Source: Methanobacteriota archaeon
Lineage (GTDB): Archaea; Thermoplasmatota; Poseidoniia; Poseidoniales; Thalassarchaeaceae
NCBI GenBank assembly: GCA_002722735.1
Contig: PBMR01000014.1
Location: 1 to 64,000, forward strand
Direction of reading: 5' to 3'
DNA: 64,000 nucleotides
Positions 9,038 to 17,919 of this stretch are shown here, one piece after another. Within the stretch, counting starts at the first letter, position 1, and every line of letters starts with the position of its first letter. The notes beneath the pieces are model-generated. The model saw only the letters and a list, made by a program, of their open reading frames with translations, was not told the origin of the DNA and did no database searches. Made by a program: the position numbers and the translations under genes.

Positions 9038-10729
9038 ATGGAATCGGGGCAAGACGCCTCCTACGATGGGGCCGATGCGACGAGATCCAGAGCGTACAGG
9101 GTCCTGACATTGAGTACGGCCGCCTTCACAGTCAATTTTGCCTGCTGGATGATGTATGGGGTGCTCATCACCTTCCTCGTTGTCAATCAGCTCTACGACT
9201 GGGACAAATCACAGACTGGCTGGCTCATCGGCATCCCCGTCCTCACCGGAGCGTTGCTCCGCCTCCCTGCCGGGGTGCTTACTGACATGTACGGTGGACG
9301 CAAGGTGTTCACCGCGGTGATGCTAGTCTCCTCCATCCCCATGTTCCTCGTCAGTCAGGCGGATTCATTCTATGCCTTCCTCTTCGCCGGGCTTGGCTTC
9401 GGCCTCTCGGGTGCTAGTTTCGCTGTAGGCATCGCCTACACGTCCGTCTGGTTCGACAAGGAGCAGCAGGGAATCGCTCTAGGGATCTTTGGAGCAGGCA
9501 ATGCCGGTGCGGCACTAACCGCCGTATTCGCGCCGATAATGCTCCTCAGGCTGACCAATGATGGCACTGACCTCGAGGGGTGGCGCACCCTGCCGCAGAT
9601 CTACGCAGCCTTGCTAGTGGCGATGGCCGTGCTGTTTTGGCTGCTCACCTTCGAGCGCAAGGTGCACGAGAGCGAGAGCCTGACTCTGCGAGAGCGACTA
9701 GAGCCAATACGGGATGTGCGAGTTTGGCGCTTCGGCTTCTACTACTTCCTGGTCTTCGGTGGCTTCGTGGCACTGGCACAATGGCTTGTTCCTTACTACG
9801 TGAACGTCTACACTGTCAGCATCGCTACTGCCGGCATGCTCACCGCCGTGTTCAGCTTCCCATCTGGGGTCATTCGCGCACTGGGGGGTTGGATGTCTGA
9901 CTACTGGGGCGCACGCAGGGTGATGTACTGGGTACTATTCACTTGCTTGGTCTCATCCCTGCTGCTACTACCCCCCAAGATGGAAGTGATTTCCCCGGGC
10001 GAGGGAGTGATGGCCATCCGCGACGGCATCGTAACAAATGTCGACGAAGCGAACTTCACCATCACCGTTGACGGCGACACGGTCTACAGGTACGATGGAC
10101 TCATCGTGTCGGACGACGATGGGGCGGAAAACAATGAATGGAACCTGCTGCCGGTAATCGAGAGATGGCAGGAACCGTCAGTCGAGGAGGGCCAGCAGGT
10201 CGTACGCAAGCAGCTGCTGGCCAAAGGAGTTTCACACATCACTTTCGAGGCGAACATTGGGGTGTTCACTCTCCTGGTTTTCATTCTCGGTATCGCAATG
10301 GGGATTGGCAAGGCGGCGGTGTACAAGCACATCCCGGTATACTACCCGAAGGACGTCGGCGTGGTCGGGGGCCTAGTCGGCGTGATAGGGGGGCTGGGCG
10401 GTTTCGTCTGTCCTGTCATCTTCGGATACCTGCTAGAGTGGACCGGGCTGTGGACTTCCACCTGGGGTTTCTTTGCCCTAATCTCCACTGCCTGCCTGTT
10501 CTGGATGCACCATACCATTCAGCGCATGACCCATGCCCGCGCCCCCCTTATTGCTCAGATGATTGAGGATCCGGACCTATTCGTAAAACTCGACACAAAC
10601 GGTGACGGGGAAATTTCGGATGAGGAATGGGATGAGTACAGGGTATACCGTGACGAAATCAAGGCAGAACAGGGGGTAGCCGACTCTGGCGGTGGAGAAG
10701 AATGTGCGAATCCCAATTTGTCAGATTAG
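9038..10729 (+). CDS. narK: NarK-type nitrate/nitrite MFS transporter with C-terminal EF-hand
   Basis: A 563-residue major facilitator protein of the nitrate/nitrite porter family. The first nitrate signature is visible as GIFGAGNAGAALTAVFAP, and RLPAGVLTDMYGGRKV is the MFS loop 2-3 motif. Two parts are unusual. An extra soluble segment of about 100 residues (about 320-405, starting PPKMEVISPGEG) interrupts the second half. The C-terminus ends with a canonical EF-hand loop, DTNGDGEISDEE (about residues 520-531), suggesting calcium binding. ATG 9038 follows GAGAGAGAG. It lies 40 nt after narI and 9 nt before a second NarK. Whether it exchanges nitrate for nitrite or symports nitrate cannot be told from sequence. 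Confidence 0.92.
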   Translation: MESGQDASYDGADATRSRAYRVLTLSTAAFTVNFACWMMYGVLITFLVVNQLYDWDKSQTGWLIGIPVLTGALLRLPAGVLTDMYGGRKVFTAVMLVSSIPMFLVSQADSFYAFLFAGLGFGLSGASFAVGIAYTSVWFDKEQQGIALGIFGAGNAGAALTAVFAPIMLLRLTNDGTDLEGWRTLPQIYAALLVAMAVLFWLLTFERKVHESESLTLRERLEPIRDVRVWRFGFYYFLVFGGFVALAQWLVPYYVNVYTVSIATAGMLTAVFSFPSGVIRALGGWMSDYWGARRVMYWVLFTCLVSSLLLLPPKMEVISPGEGVMAIRDGIVTNVDEANFTITVDGDTVYRYDGLIVSDDDGAENNEWNLLPVIERWQEPSVEEGQQVVRKQLLAKGVSHITFEANIGVFTLLVFILGIAMGIGKAAVYKHIPVYYPKDVGVVGGLVGVIGGLGGFVCPVIFGYLLEWTGLWTSTWGFFALISTACLFWMHHTIQRMTHARAPLIAQMIEDPDLFVKLDTNGDGEISDEEWDEYRVYRDEIKAEQGVADSGGGEECANPNLSD

Positions 10730-10738
10730 TGGAACTGA

Positions 10739-12424
10739 GTGAGAAGTGGTAAATTGACAGAAGAGAATGATGGCGAAGATATTGATGCGAGACCCCCCTC
10801 GATGGGATCTAGGGATCCGGGAGCGGGGGTGCAGTTCGATTTCTGGGACCCGGAGGATGAGGGGTTCTGGGAGGAGTCGGGCAAGAGGCTGGCGAACCGA
10901 AACCTGTGGATATCGATTCCCAACCTGTTTCTCGGCTTCGCCATATGGATGGTCTGGGGCGTGATAGTCACCAAGATACAGGGGATTCATGACCTTCATC
11001 CGGATCTCTATTCATTCAGCGAATGGGGAGGGGGGCTGACTGGAGACGAGTACAAGGCCCTGCTGTACACCCTAGCCGCCTTGCCCGGATTGGCTGGCGC
11101 GACCTTCCGCATCCCAAACTCCTTCATGATATCCATCTCTGGCGGCCGCAACGTCATCGCCGCCACCACGCTGCTACTGCTGCTGCCGATGGTCGGAGCG
11201 GGAATCGCCCTTCAGGACCCGGATGTAGCCTTTCTTACCTTGCTGACCTACGCAGTGATGTCTGGCGTTGGTGGGGGGGCCTTCGCCTCCTCGATGTCCA
11301 ACATCTCCTTCTTCTTCCCACGCAAGATGCAGGGCCTGACACTGGGCCTCAATGCCGGACTCGGAAATCTTGGGGTCAGCGCGATGCAGTTCTCAGTCCC
11401 GATCGTGATGGGTTTCGCTCTGTTCGGGGGCATGTCAGGCTCTGCGATTGGTGGCTACTATGTGGCTGACGCAGCGCTGCTTTGGGTGCCGTTCTGCGCC
11501 TTCTTCATGATTGCAGCGTGGTTGTGGATGAATAACATGCCAGAGCATGACGTCGCCAACACGACGGACTCGCTGAAGAAGTACATCTGGCTAGAGGGGA
11601 TCGGCTACATCGCCGCTGGAATAGGCGTCTCGGTGCTGGTTGCGTCACGGAACAGTGAGGCTTTCGACTCGCCCTTGATGGGCATCGTCCGCATCTTCGT
11701 GATGGTGGCATTGGCAGTGGCGCTCACGCTCTGCCTGATGCGCTATGCCACCCCCGCTCCGGTCAAGGAGAGTCTTCTGGATCAGTGGAGGATCTTCGGC
11801 GAGAAGCACAACTGGCTGATGACCTGGCTCTACCTCATGACCTTTGGTTCATTCATCGGCTTCTCCGCGGTCTTTCCCAAACTCATCCTCGATGTCTTCG
11901 GGTACCTGCCGGATGGAAGTATCAACCCATGGTACGACGATCATGCTCTGACCTATGCATTCCTCGGACCACTGGTGGGTGCGCTCATTCGTCCTGTGGG
12001 GGGATGGATGGGTGACAAGTGGGGAGGTGCGAGGGTGACTCACTGGGACACCATCGTGATGATCTTCGCCACAATCGGGGTCGGGCTCATCATCGTCGAG
12101 GCGAAGGCATCACAGACCCCGGAGGACTTCTTCCTCCCATTCATGGCCCTGTTCATCATCCTGTTCACCACCACTGGAATTGGCAACGGCTCGACCTTCC
12201 GAATGATTGCCGTCATCTTCCCCCGTGAGCAGGCTGGCCCAGTGCTCGGATGGACCTCGGCGATTGCGGCATATGGGGCCTTCATCATCCCGTCAGTGTT
12301 CGCAGTCTCAATCGCTGCCAAAGTGCCCGAGTACGCAATGTATGGATTTGCCACTTACTATGTCTCCTGTCTCGGAGTCAACTGGTGGTACTACGCTCGC
12401 AAGGATGCTGAGATGCCCTGCTGA
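10739..12424 (+). CDS. NarK-type nitrate/nitrite MFS transporter (second copy)
   Basis: A 561-residue MFS transporter with about 12 membrane helices. Both nitrate signatures are present: GLNAGLGNLGVSAMQF in the N-terminal half and GIGNGSTFRMIAVIFP in the C-terminal half. It lacks the soluble insert and EF-hand of the preceding transporter, so the pair is divergent rather than a recent duplication. A hydrophilic N-terminal extension of about 55 residues precedes the first helix. The start is uncertain: GTG 10739 keeps the whole extension, while TTG 10754 is an alternative. Tandem NarK1-NarK2 pairs often combine nitrate import with nitrite export, which would suit this operon. Confidence 0.92.
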   Translation: MRSGKLTEENDGEDIDARPPSMGSRDPGAGVQFDFWDPEDEGFWEESGKRLANRNLWISIPNLFLGFAIWMVWGVIVTKIQGIHDLHPDLYSFSEWGGGLTGDEYKALLYTLAALPGLAGATFRIPNSFMISISGGRNVIAATTLLLLLPMVGAGIALQDPDVAFLTLLTYAVMSGVGGGAFASSMSNISFFFPRKMQGLTLGLNAGLGNLGVSAMQFSVPIVMGFALFGGMSGSAIGGYYVADAALLWVPFCAFFMIAAWLWMNNMPEHDVANTTDSLKKYIWLEGIGYIAAGIGVSVLVASRNSEAFDSPLMGIVRIFVMVALAVALTLCLMRYATPAPVKESLLDQWRIFGEKHNWLMTWLYLMTFGSFIGFSAVFPKLILDVFGYLPDGSINPWYDDHALTYAFLGPLVGALIRPVGGWMGDKWGGARVTHWDTIVMIFATIGVGLIIVEAKASQTPEDFFLPFMALFIILFTTTGIGNGSTFRMIAVIFPREQAGPVLGWTSAIAAYGAFIIPSVFAVSIAAKVPEYAMYGFATYYVSCLGVNWWYYARKDAEMPC

Positions 12425-12450
12425 CGTACCACTTCAAGAGGACGAGTCGG

Positions 12451-12954
12451 ATGGGAATCAATATGTCCGTTGAGGGGGATCACGGCCTGCACGATTTTTT
12501 CACGCAGGACCATCGTCGTCTGGACAGCCTGTTCAACCAATTCAAGGAAGGCGACCCCCCCTCCGACATCGACGTACTCCACGAGTTTGCAAGGGGGCTA
12601 ATCCAGCACATCATATGGGAGGAGGAGTTTCTCTTTCCAGTCTTTGAGGAGGTTACCGGGATGGTTACGGAGGGCCCCATAGCCCTCATGCGCCAAGACC
12701 ATCATACCATCCAGGAACTGCTCTACGAGCTGTTGATGCAGACTAGGTCGGGAAAGGTGGACCCCACCCTCCCCCTCCGTCTGGAGGGTCTGCTGCTCCA
12801 GCACAATCTAGCCGAGGAGAACGTGCTGTACGAAGCCGTAGAGAGCATGATTGCGCCGGAGAGCCGGGTTGAGCTGCTTCAGATCCTGTCCGAAGAGCCC
12901 GAGTTGGATCTCGAGAGATGGATTGAGGGAGTCACCGAGATAGCGCACGACTAG
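12451..12954 (+). CDS. Hemerythrin HHE-domain protein, end of nar operon
   Basis: A 167-residue cytoplasmic helical protein with the hemerythrin-like metal ligands in order: QDHRRLD, QHIIWEEEFLFP, MRQDHHTI and QHNLAEENVLY. Such proteins bind a di-iron centre and interact with O2 or NO. It lacks the ScdA_N cysteine domain of the RIC protein at 26-769. The gene follows the second narK by 26 nt on the same strand, so it is likely the last gene of the nar operon, with a probable role in sensing or handling NO or O2. An in-frame ATG at 12463 is an alternative start. Confidence 0.88.
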   Translation: MGINMSVEGDHGLHDFFTQDHRRLDSLFNQFKEGDPPSDIDVLHEFARGLIQHIIWEEEFLFPVFEEVTGMVTEGPIALMRQDHHTIQELLYELLMQTRSGKVDPTLPLRLEGLLLQHNLAEENVLYEAVESMIAPESRVELLQILSEEPELDLERWIEGVTEIAHD

Positions 12955-13029
12955 CGGTCGAGCCTGACGGGGATGCCCCCTGCCCGACTCATAGACCGGC
13001 TTCACACGACTCCAAAATCCCTCAGGCCG

Positions 13030-13425
13030 CTAGTTGATCTTGTGGCCGGTGGTCTTGTCAACGCCCTCGGGAATGGGGCCCTCTTGACTGTCGCCGGTTG
13101 ACAAGGTTCCAGTCGGCTCGAACATCAGAATGGATGCCCCGGGTGAGAAGGGTCTGTGGGAAATTCCCTTGGGAACCACATAGGTATCTCCCTCGAGTAG
13201 TTTCACGATTCGCTCCTCGCCGCCATCATCCCGCATTGCTATGTTGAACTCCCCCTCAAGAACGAGGAAGAACTCGTCAGTGTCCCGATGCGCATGCCAT
13301 ACGTGCTCGCCCTCGACGTGCGCGATGCGAACGTCGTAGTCATTCATCTGCGCGATGATGTGCGGGCTCCAGAGCGCTTCGAATGAGGACAGGGCATCTG
13401 AAAGATTGACCGGCCCCTTCTCCAT
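13030..13425 (-). CDS. Small cupin-domain protein
   Basis: A 131-residue single-domain cupin. Motif 1 is seen as EHVWHAHRDTDEFFLVLEGE, giving the metal-binding His-x-His, Glu set, and motif 2 as GDTYVVPKGISHRP with the fourth ligand. I prefer ATG 13425 to the track start at 13464 because the extra 13 residues are not part of the cupin fold. The gene converges with the nar operon, separated by 75 nt, and is followed on the same strand by a lipoprotein gene. Substrate is unknown; small cupins of this kind include isomerases and dioxygenases. Confidence 0.85.
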   Translation of the reverse strand: MEKGPVNLSDALSSFEALWSPHIIAQMNDYDVRIAHVEGEHVWHAHRDTDEFFLVLEGEFNIAMRDDGGEERIVKLLEGDTYVVPKGISHRPFSPGASILMFEPTGTLSTGDSQEGPIPEGVDKTTGHKIN

Positions 13426-13485
13426 CGCACCGGGATTCTTCCCACTTGGATAAACACATCCCAAGGGGGGGCAACTCCAAGCCCA

Positions 13486-14793
13486 TCAGGGGTGGTCTGG
13501 GACCTCGTCAGACCAATGTGCCATCTTGTTGACGGTGATGGTGACATTTGTGACCTCTCCTTCCCCCCAGTAGTCCACTGCGATGAAAGTGGGTCTGTTG
13601 TCCATTATCTCCCAGCACTCGATCGACCTCTGTAGGAGGGCCTCATAGTCGTTCACATCAACGGCTCTAATCGAGTCGGGCAGCCCATAGGGATTGGTCA
13701 GCCAGTTGTTCAAGTGCCATACGGGTTGCGAGCCGTCGCCCCTGTAGACGGTGCAATCCATATCCTCGGGATCGTTCTCCGCGTAGTCGGTAGTCCAACT
13801 GAAGACACCGAAGTCATGCAGCCAGGGGAACTCGTCATTCTGCGACTGCTCCCAGAATACCACTAGATCAGTTCCCCCAAGGACCATGTCGCCCAGACTG
13901 GGCCACGGGTCCCCCGGCGTGTGTGTGTAAATCCTCCTCGACATACCAGTCTCGTTGAACAGGTGGCTAAGATGGGGTGCGGGCACGTAGTTTTCGATCA
14001 GGAGGGTCACAACATCTCCGCTGCTGTTGTTCATCAACGAGTCAAGCAGCCTGAGCCAATCGAACGCATCGACTATTCCGAATTGGCACGGGTGGAAGAA
14101 CTGGCCGGTTGAATGGCAGAATCTTACGTCTTCAGCCGTGGTGTTATCATACGTGCGATGATGCGAGTCAACCATGAATGCCCTGATGCCGCCTTCCCAT
14201 TGACTCTGTAGCCCGGTGTAGTGATTTACCCCGATAAGGAACTGGTCTTCCATCGTTGAGTAGGCATTGTGAGTCTCTGCGAAAGTGAAGTCGTCAAATG
14301 TCCTGAGGCAGTACACTGCCTGCCCATGACAGGTCATTTGGTCATTAGCGTCCATGGGATTGAACCCCCTGTCAGCTTCCCAGTCGTTAGGGAGCCCGTC
14401 GCCGTCAGCATCATCGTCCAGAGGATCGCAAACCCCGTCATCATCCACATCCCCGGGAATTGATGCTGGTTCTAGAGAGCCGGTCCCGCACTCAGACTCC
14501 TCAGCATCGCCCCACCCGTCTCCGTCGTCGTCTCCGTCCAAGAAATCGCAGTCAGAGTCCCCATCCAGATCCGATGGGAATGAGCTAGAGTTGTCATGAG
14601 CAGTGCTGCAGTTCTCTTCGACTGTATTGTTCCAGCCATCCCCATCAAGGTCACTGTCGATGGAGTCCTCTATCCCGTCACCATCCATGTCCGGAGGCGG
14701 CTGGGAAAGGCAACCGGACAATACCATGCAGATTGAGACAACGACTGCCCCCAAGCGAGTACCCATCGGATTCGAAGTTGGACACGTGCTCAT
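13486..14793 (-). CDS. Secreted lipoprotein with Ca-binding repeats and PI-PLC-like domain
   Basis: A 435-residue surface lipoprotein. A hydrophobic leader ends in the lipobox LSGC (about residues 25-28). Residues 30-150 are thrombospondin type 3-like Asp-rich repeats (DMDGDGIED, DLDGDGWNN, DDDADGDGLPND) that bind calcium. Residues about 165-430 resemble the TIM-barrel of phosphatidylinositol phospholipase C-like phosphodiesterases. AETHNAYS supplies a first catalytic-type His, GGIRAFMVDSHH a metal/catalytic segment, and FCHSTG another His. NRPTFIAVDYWG matches the C-terminal strand. Extracellular phosphodiesterase activity is inferred. An internal ATG at 14766 could also start the signal peptide. 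Confidence 0.78.
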   Translation of the reverse strand: MSTCPTSNPMGTRLGAVVVSICMVLSGCLSQPPPDMDGDGIEDSIDSDLDGDGWNNTVEENCSTAHDNSSSFPSDLDGDSDCDFLDGDDDGDGWGDAEESECGTGSLEPASIPGDVDDDGVCDPLDDDADGDGLPNDWEADRGFNPMDANDQMTCHGQAVYCLRTFDDFTFAETHNAYSTMEDQFLIGVNHYTGLQSQWEGGIRAFMVDSHHRTYDNTTAEDVRFCHSTGQFFHPCQFGIVDAFDWLRLLDSLMNNSSGDVVTLLIENYVPAPHLSHLFNETGMSRRIYTHTPGDPWPSLGDMVLGGTDLVVFWEQSQNDEFPWLHDFGVFSWTTDYAENDPEDMDCTVYRGDGSQPVWHLNNWLTNPYGLPDSIRAVDVNDYEALLQRSIECWEIMDNRPTFIAVDYWGEGEVTNVTITVNKMAHWSDEVPDHP

Positions 14794-14830
14794 GAAGCAA
14801 TCGTTCCCATAACGTCCATTCGATCAAATC

Positions 14831-15649
14831 CTAGTCCATGACCGATTCGTGGTGGTTCGGAACGAAAGTCTGTTCATTCATTGGCGGTCTGACGTAACCT
14901 CTGGCTCGCTTGCGCTCGGGCAGCTTGATTGGCGGTGGTGTCAGGTCCTCGTGGGGGATCATCGACAGGAAGTGGCTGATGCAGTTGAGGTGGGCGTGGC
15001 GCTTGATTTCCGAGTTGACCACATACCAGGGGGCCTGCTTGGTGTCGGTGTGAGCGAACATCTTGTCCTTCGCTTCCGAGTAGTCCTCCCACCGGGTCAG
15101 AGACTCGAGGTCCATCGGGCTCAACTTCCAGCGCTTGTGAGGCTCGTCCAGCCTAGCCTTGAACCTCTTGAGCTGCTCGTCGTCTGAAACCGAGAACCAG
15201 TACTTGAGGAGGATCGTGCCCGATCTGATAAGCATCCTCTCGAAATTCGGGCAGGAACGAAGGAAGTCCTGATACTCATCATCGTTGCAGAAGCCCATCA
15301 CGCGCTCCACTCCAGAGCGGTTATACCAGCTTCGGTCGAACAGCACGATCTCTCCGGCCGCCGGCAAGTGGTTGACGTAGCGCTGGAAGTACCATTCGGT
15401 CTTCTGCCTGTCAGTTGGTGCTGGTAGCGCGGCGACCCGTACCACACGCGGGTTCAGGTATTGGGTGATGCGCTTGATCACGCCCCCCTTTCCCGCTGCA
15501 TCGCGGCCCTCGAAGATCACGACGACCTTGAGGCCCTCAGACTTGACCCACTCCTGCAGTTTGATCAGGTCTAGTTGGAGCCTGAAGAGCTCCTCGTTGT
15601 ACTTCTTCTTGCCTATCCTCTCCACTTCCTTGCCCTTATCGTCGCCCAT
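14831..15649 (-). CDS. ppk2: Polyphosphate kinase 2 (PPK2)
   Basis: PPK2 transfers phosphate between polyphosphate and nucleotides. The 272-residue product has Walker A FEGRDAAGKGG, Walker B LFDRSWYNRSGVERVMGF and the lid region arginines (EPHKRWKLSPMDL) of the family, with the usual single-domain length. The conserved domain begins at KKKYNEELFRLQLDLIKLQ. The track start at 15727 adds 26 poorly supported residues. ATG 15649 is preceded by GGGGGA at a good distance, so I use it. The gene follows tpiA on the same strand. ADP versus GDP preference cannot be assigned. Confidence 0.92.
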   Translation of the reverse strand: MGDDKGKEVERIGKKKYNEELFRLQLDLIKLQEWVKSEGLKVVVIFEGRDAAGKGGVIKRITQYLNPRVVRVAALPAPTDRQKTEWYFQRYVNHLPAAGEIVLFDRSWYNRSGVERVMGFCNDDEYQDFLRSCPNFERMLIRSGTILLKYWFSVSDDEQLKRFKARLDEPHKRWKLSPMDLESLTRWEDYSEAKDKMFAHTDTKQAPWYVVNSEIKRHAHLNCISHFLSMIPHEDLTPPPIKLPERKRARGYVRPPMNEQTFVPNHHESVMD

Positions 15650-15733
15650 GGTTACCGTCCCCCGATTGCCGGCAGCGACAAAAGGACTGCGGTCGGAGAC
15701 TAGGCGTTTTCTGACGACCCCGACCATCCACGC

Positions 15734-16396
15734 TTAGAGTTCTGAGACTAGGTCGTCCAAAGCGGTTCGCGGGTCTTCTGCCTTGGTGACTCCGCTAGCG
15801 AGCAGAACCCCCGAGGTGCCCAGTTCGATTGCCTTGGCGACATCGCCCCCTGTCTTCACACCGGCCCCGCACAGGACTCCAACGTTCGCAGAGACCTCCC
15901 TGACAGCCGCTGCAGTGCCGCTGACAATGACCGGGTCCGCGCTCGTGACCGAGACATCCCCACCAATCAGTTCGGGGGGCTCGACAGCAACGAAGGTCGG
16001 CTCGAGTGCGGCCAATGCTCTCGCCTCATCGACATCGGCGGCGCAAGCGCACACGCAGAACCCCTCGGGGACCTGCTCGAGCAGAGCGGCCACGTGCTCG
16101 AGGCTGATCTTGTGCTCGGCGTGGTTGATCAGGGTGCCAGAGGCACCGCGCTCGATGGCCGTGGCTGGGTGGGCCCAACCCGTGTTCGAGCCGAACTGAA
16201 TTGGGTCGAGGTGCTGGCACCAGACCTCCAGCCCCGGGGCTGCGGCGACGACTGCAGAGAGGTCAAGGGCGGAAACAGCCGCCACCAAGCGCGCATCGGT
16301 TTCGATGCTGACCATGACTCGGGCCAGTTCTTCGGCAGACGCGCCGTGGGCGGTCTGGTAGGTCTTGAAGTTCACAACGACGATGCAGTCGCTCAC
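15734..16396 (-). CDS. tpiA: Triosephosphate isomerase (archaeal type)
   Basis: Interconverts dihydroxyacetone phosphate and glyceraldehyde 3-phosphate. The 220-residue length is that of the short archaeal enzymes. NFKTY holds the substrate-binding Asn and Lys, LINHAEH the catalytic His, VEPPELIGG the catalytic Glu, and CGAGVKTGGD the phosphate-binding loop. The track start at 16444 adds 16 residues. GTG 16396 puts the protein start directly before the first strand (VSDCIVVVNFKTY), as in other archaeal enzymes. It is divergent from the primase gene and upstream of ppk2. Confidence 0.94.
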   Translation of the reverse strand: MSDCIVVVNFKTYQTAHGASAEELARVMVSIETDARLVAAVSALDLSAVVAAAPGLEVWCQHLDPIQFGSNTGWAHPATAIERGASGTLINHAEHKISLEHVAALLEQVPEGFCVCACAADVDEARALAALEPTFVAVEPPELIGGDVSVTSADPVIVSGTAAAVREVSANVGVLCGAGVKTGGDVAKAIELGTSGVLLASGVTKAEDPRTALDDLVSEL

Positions 16397-16469
16397 GATA
16401 CCGCGAGCAGCGAGGCCTCTTTGACCGTGCCGGGGATTAGTCAAAGACCTATGACGAGTTCATGGGGGT

Positions 16470-17783
16470 GTGACCGGCCCGCCAAAGTGGTCAGAGGAAA
16501 CCCTTCGCCAGCACTACTCCAATGGGCCGGTCATCGAACTGTCGTGGCTGTCCAAGCCCACGAGGCACCAGTTCAGGTGGAGGACGCTAAAGGGACCATG
16601 GGTCACATCTAGGAGACGGATTTCATCCGGCCAATCGCTAGTTAAGGACTTCAAGGGATCAATGCCAAGAGACGTCTTCGTATCGACCTCATCATGGCTT
16701 GATCCCGTCAATCTCCCTCGACTTAAGGATGCCAATAAACCGCCCCCGATTCTTCTAGATCACATGGTTGTGTTCGACATAGACATGCGACCATTCTGCA
16801 TCAGCAGGCTTGACGAGGCAAGGGTGGCAGCGATAAGGCTGAGAGAATGGATTTCTGAGACTACTGACCTAGATCTTCAGCATATTTCCTTCTCAGGGGG
16901 CAAGGGATTCCACCTAATCGCGCGAGACCCAGACAGGTCTGCCTTCTCCGAGCCAGATCCAGTCAGGAGGGAGGAGGCGGTGAGGGAGCAGAGGAGGTCC
17001 CTGCTGGATCGTGCAGTCGAGGCTGGCCACCCAGTAGATCCGGTCGTGACTCCTGACACTCGCAGAATCATCAGGCTTCCCGGCACACTTCACGGCTCCA
17101 CTGGATGGGCTTGCACCATCTTGGAAGACGGACTGATCGAGAAACCAGTGAAGGACTGGATTGGTGGAATCACCAGACATAATTTGGCAGTCAGTATGCC
17201 GAAGAGGCCACCAATCCAACTCCCCAATTTTAGGATTAGGATGCGCCCGAAGGTCATGCTCGAGGTGAGGAAGGAAGAGGGAGAGGGGTATCTCAGCCTA
17301 GAGGTCAGCAGCCATGTCAAGGGAACCAGAGACCGATCTGCTGTGATTGCATGGCTCCCGGAGAGATGGGGGGATCCCAGAGAGGCAGTCGATAGGGCAC
17401 AGGAGGTGTTTGACTCGATGGATCTGGGTCCTGTTGCTTACATGTACGATGGAAACGGGGTCCTTGCCATAGTCCCCCGTGCCATCCCCAGAGACTTCCT
17501 GCTGAGTAGGTTGAGAAAGGCAGGATTGAGGAAGTTCGAGCACGAGACGAGGAGATTTGACCACTCATGGGCCAGAATCTCCGGCAGGATGCAAAACGGT
17601 GATTGGCAGAGCAATCTAGAGCCTATCACGGTTCTCGGGCATGAGGCCAGCAACCGCTGCTCTCATCCATGGTCGGCCCCACACCTCGAGCTCTGCAAGC
17701 GAATAGGGTTGCCAATCAGACCAATGGAAGGAGACGTCTCAGGGAGCATGGAACCCTCGATCAGGGTGGCTATCCGGCGCTGA
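16470..17783 (+). CDS. priS: DNA primase small subunit-like protein (archaeo-eukaryotic primase family)
   Basis: A 437-residue protein with the three AEP catalytic motifs: VVFDIDMRPF (two metal-binding Asp), SGGKGFHLIARD (the SxxGxH motif) and PDTRRIIRLPGTLHGSTGW (nucleotide-binding and catalytic segment). The preceding MPRDVFVSTSSWLDP also matches archaeal PriS. PriS makes the RNA/DNA primers for replication with PriL, which is not in the window. The C-terminal 120 residues, including RCSHPWSAPHLELCKRIG, are not recognised and make it longer than most PriS. The usual internal zinc site is not obvious. The family is clear from motifs; whether it is the replicative subunit or a paralogue is less certain. 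Confidence 0.78.
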   Translation: MTGPPKWSEETLRQHYSNGPVIELSWLSKPTRHQFRWRTLKGPWVTSRRRISSGQSLVKDFKGSMPRDVFVSTSSWLDPVNLPRLKDANKPPPILLDHMVVFDIDMRPFCISRLDEARVAAIRLREWISETTDLDLQHISFSGGKGFHLIARDPDRSAFSEPDPVRREEAVREQRRSLLDRAVEAGHPVDPVVTPDTRRIIRLPGTLHGSTGWACTILEDGLIEKPVKDWIGGITRHNLAVSMPKRPPIQLPNFRIRMRPKVMLEVRKEEGEGYLSLEVSSHVKGTRDRSAVIAWLPERWGDPREAVDRAQEVFDSMDLGPVAYMYDGNGVLAIVPRAIPRDFLLSRLRKAGLRKFEHETRRFDHSWARISGRMQNGDWQSNLEPITVLGHEASNRCSHPWSAPHLELCKRIGLPIRPMEGDVSGSMEPSIRVAIRR

Positions 17784-17882
17784 GTTTATCTCCCCCCTGC
17801 CAAATTACCGCATGTCCCAGAGAAGGAGCCCGCGAGGGCGATGACTGTTTGGCTACGCCAATTGACTCTACTTACCTCACCA

Positions 17883-17909
17883 GCCTCGGCGCCGGGACAG
17901 CGCCGAGGC
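17883..17909. other. Strong stem-loop, perfect 10-bp stem
   Basis: GCCTCGGCGC and GCGCCGAGGC pair perfectly around a 7-nt loop, CGGGACA. The hairpin lies 100 nt after the primase stop and ends 10 nt before the GTG of the next gene, so it would sit in that gene's leader. It may be a terminator-like end for priS or a translational control element. No oligo-T run follows it. Confidence 0.6.
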
Positions 17910-17919
17910 CAACACCCTA

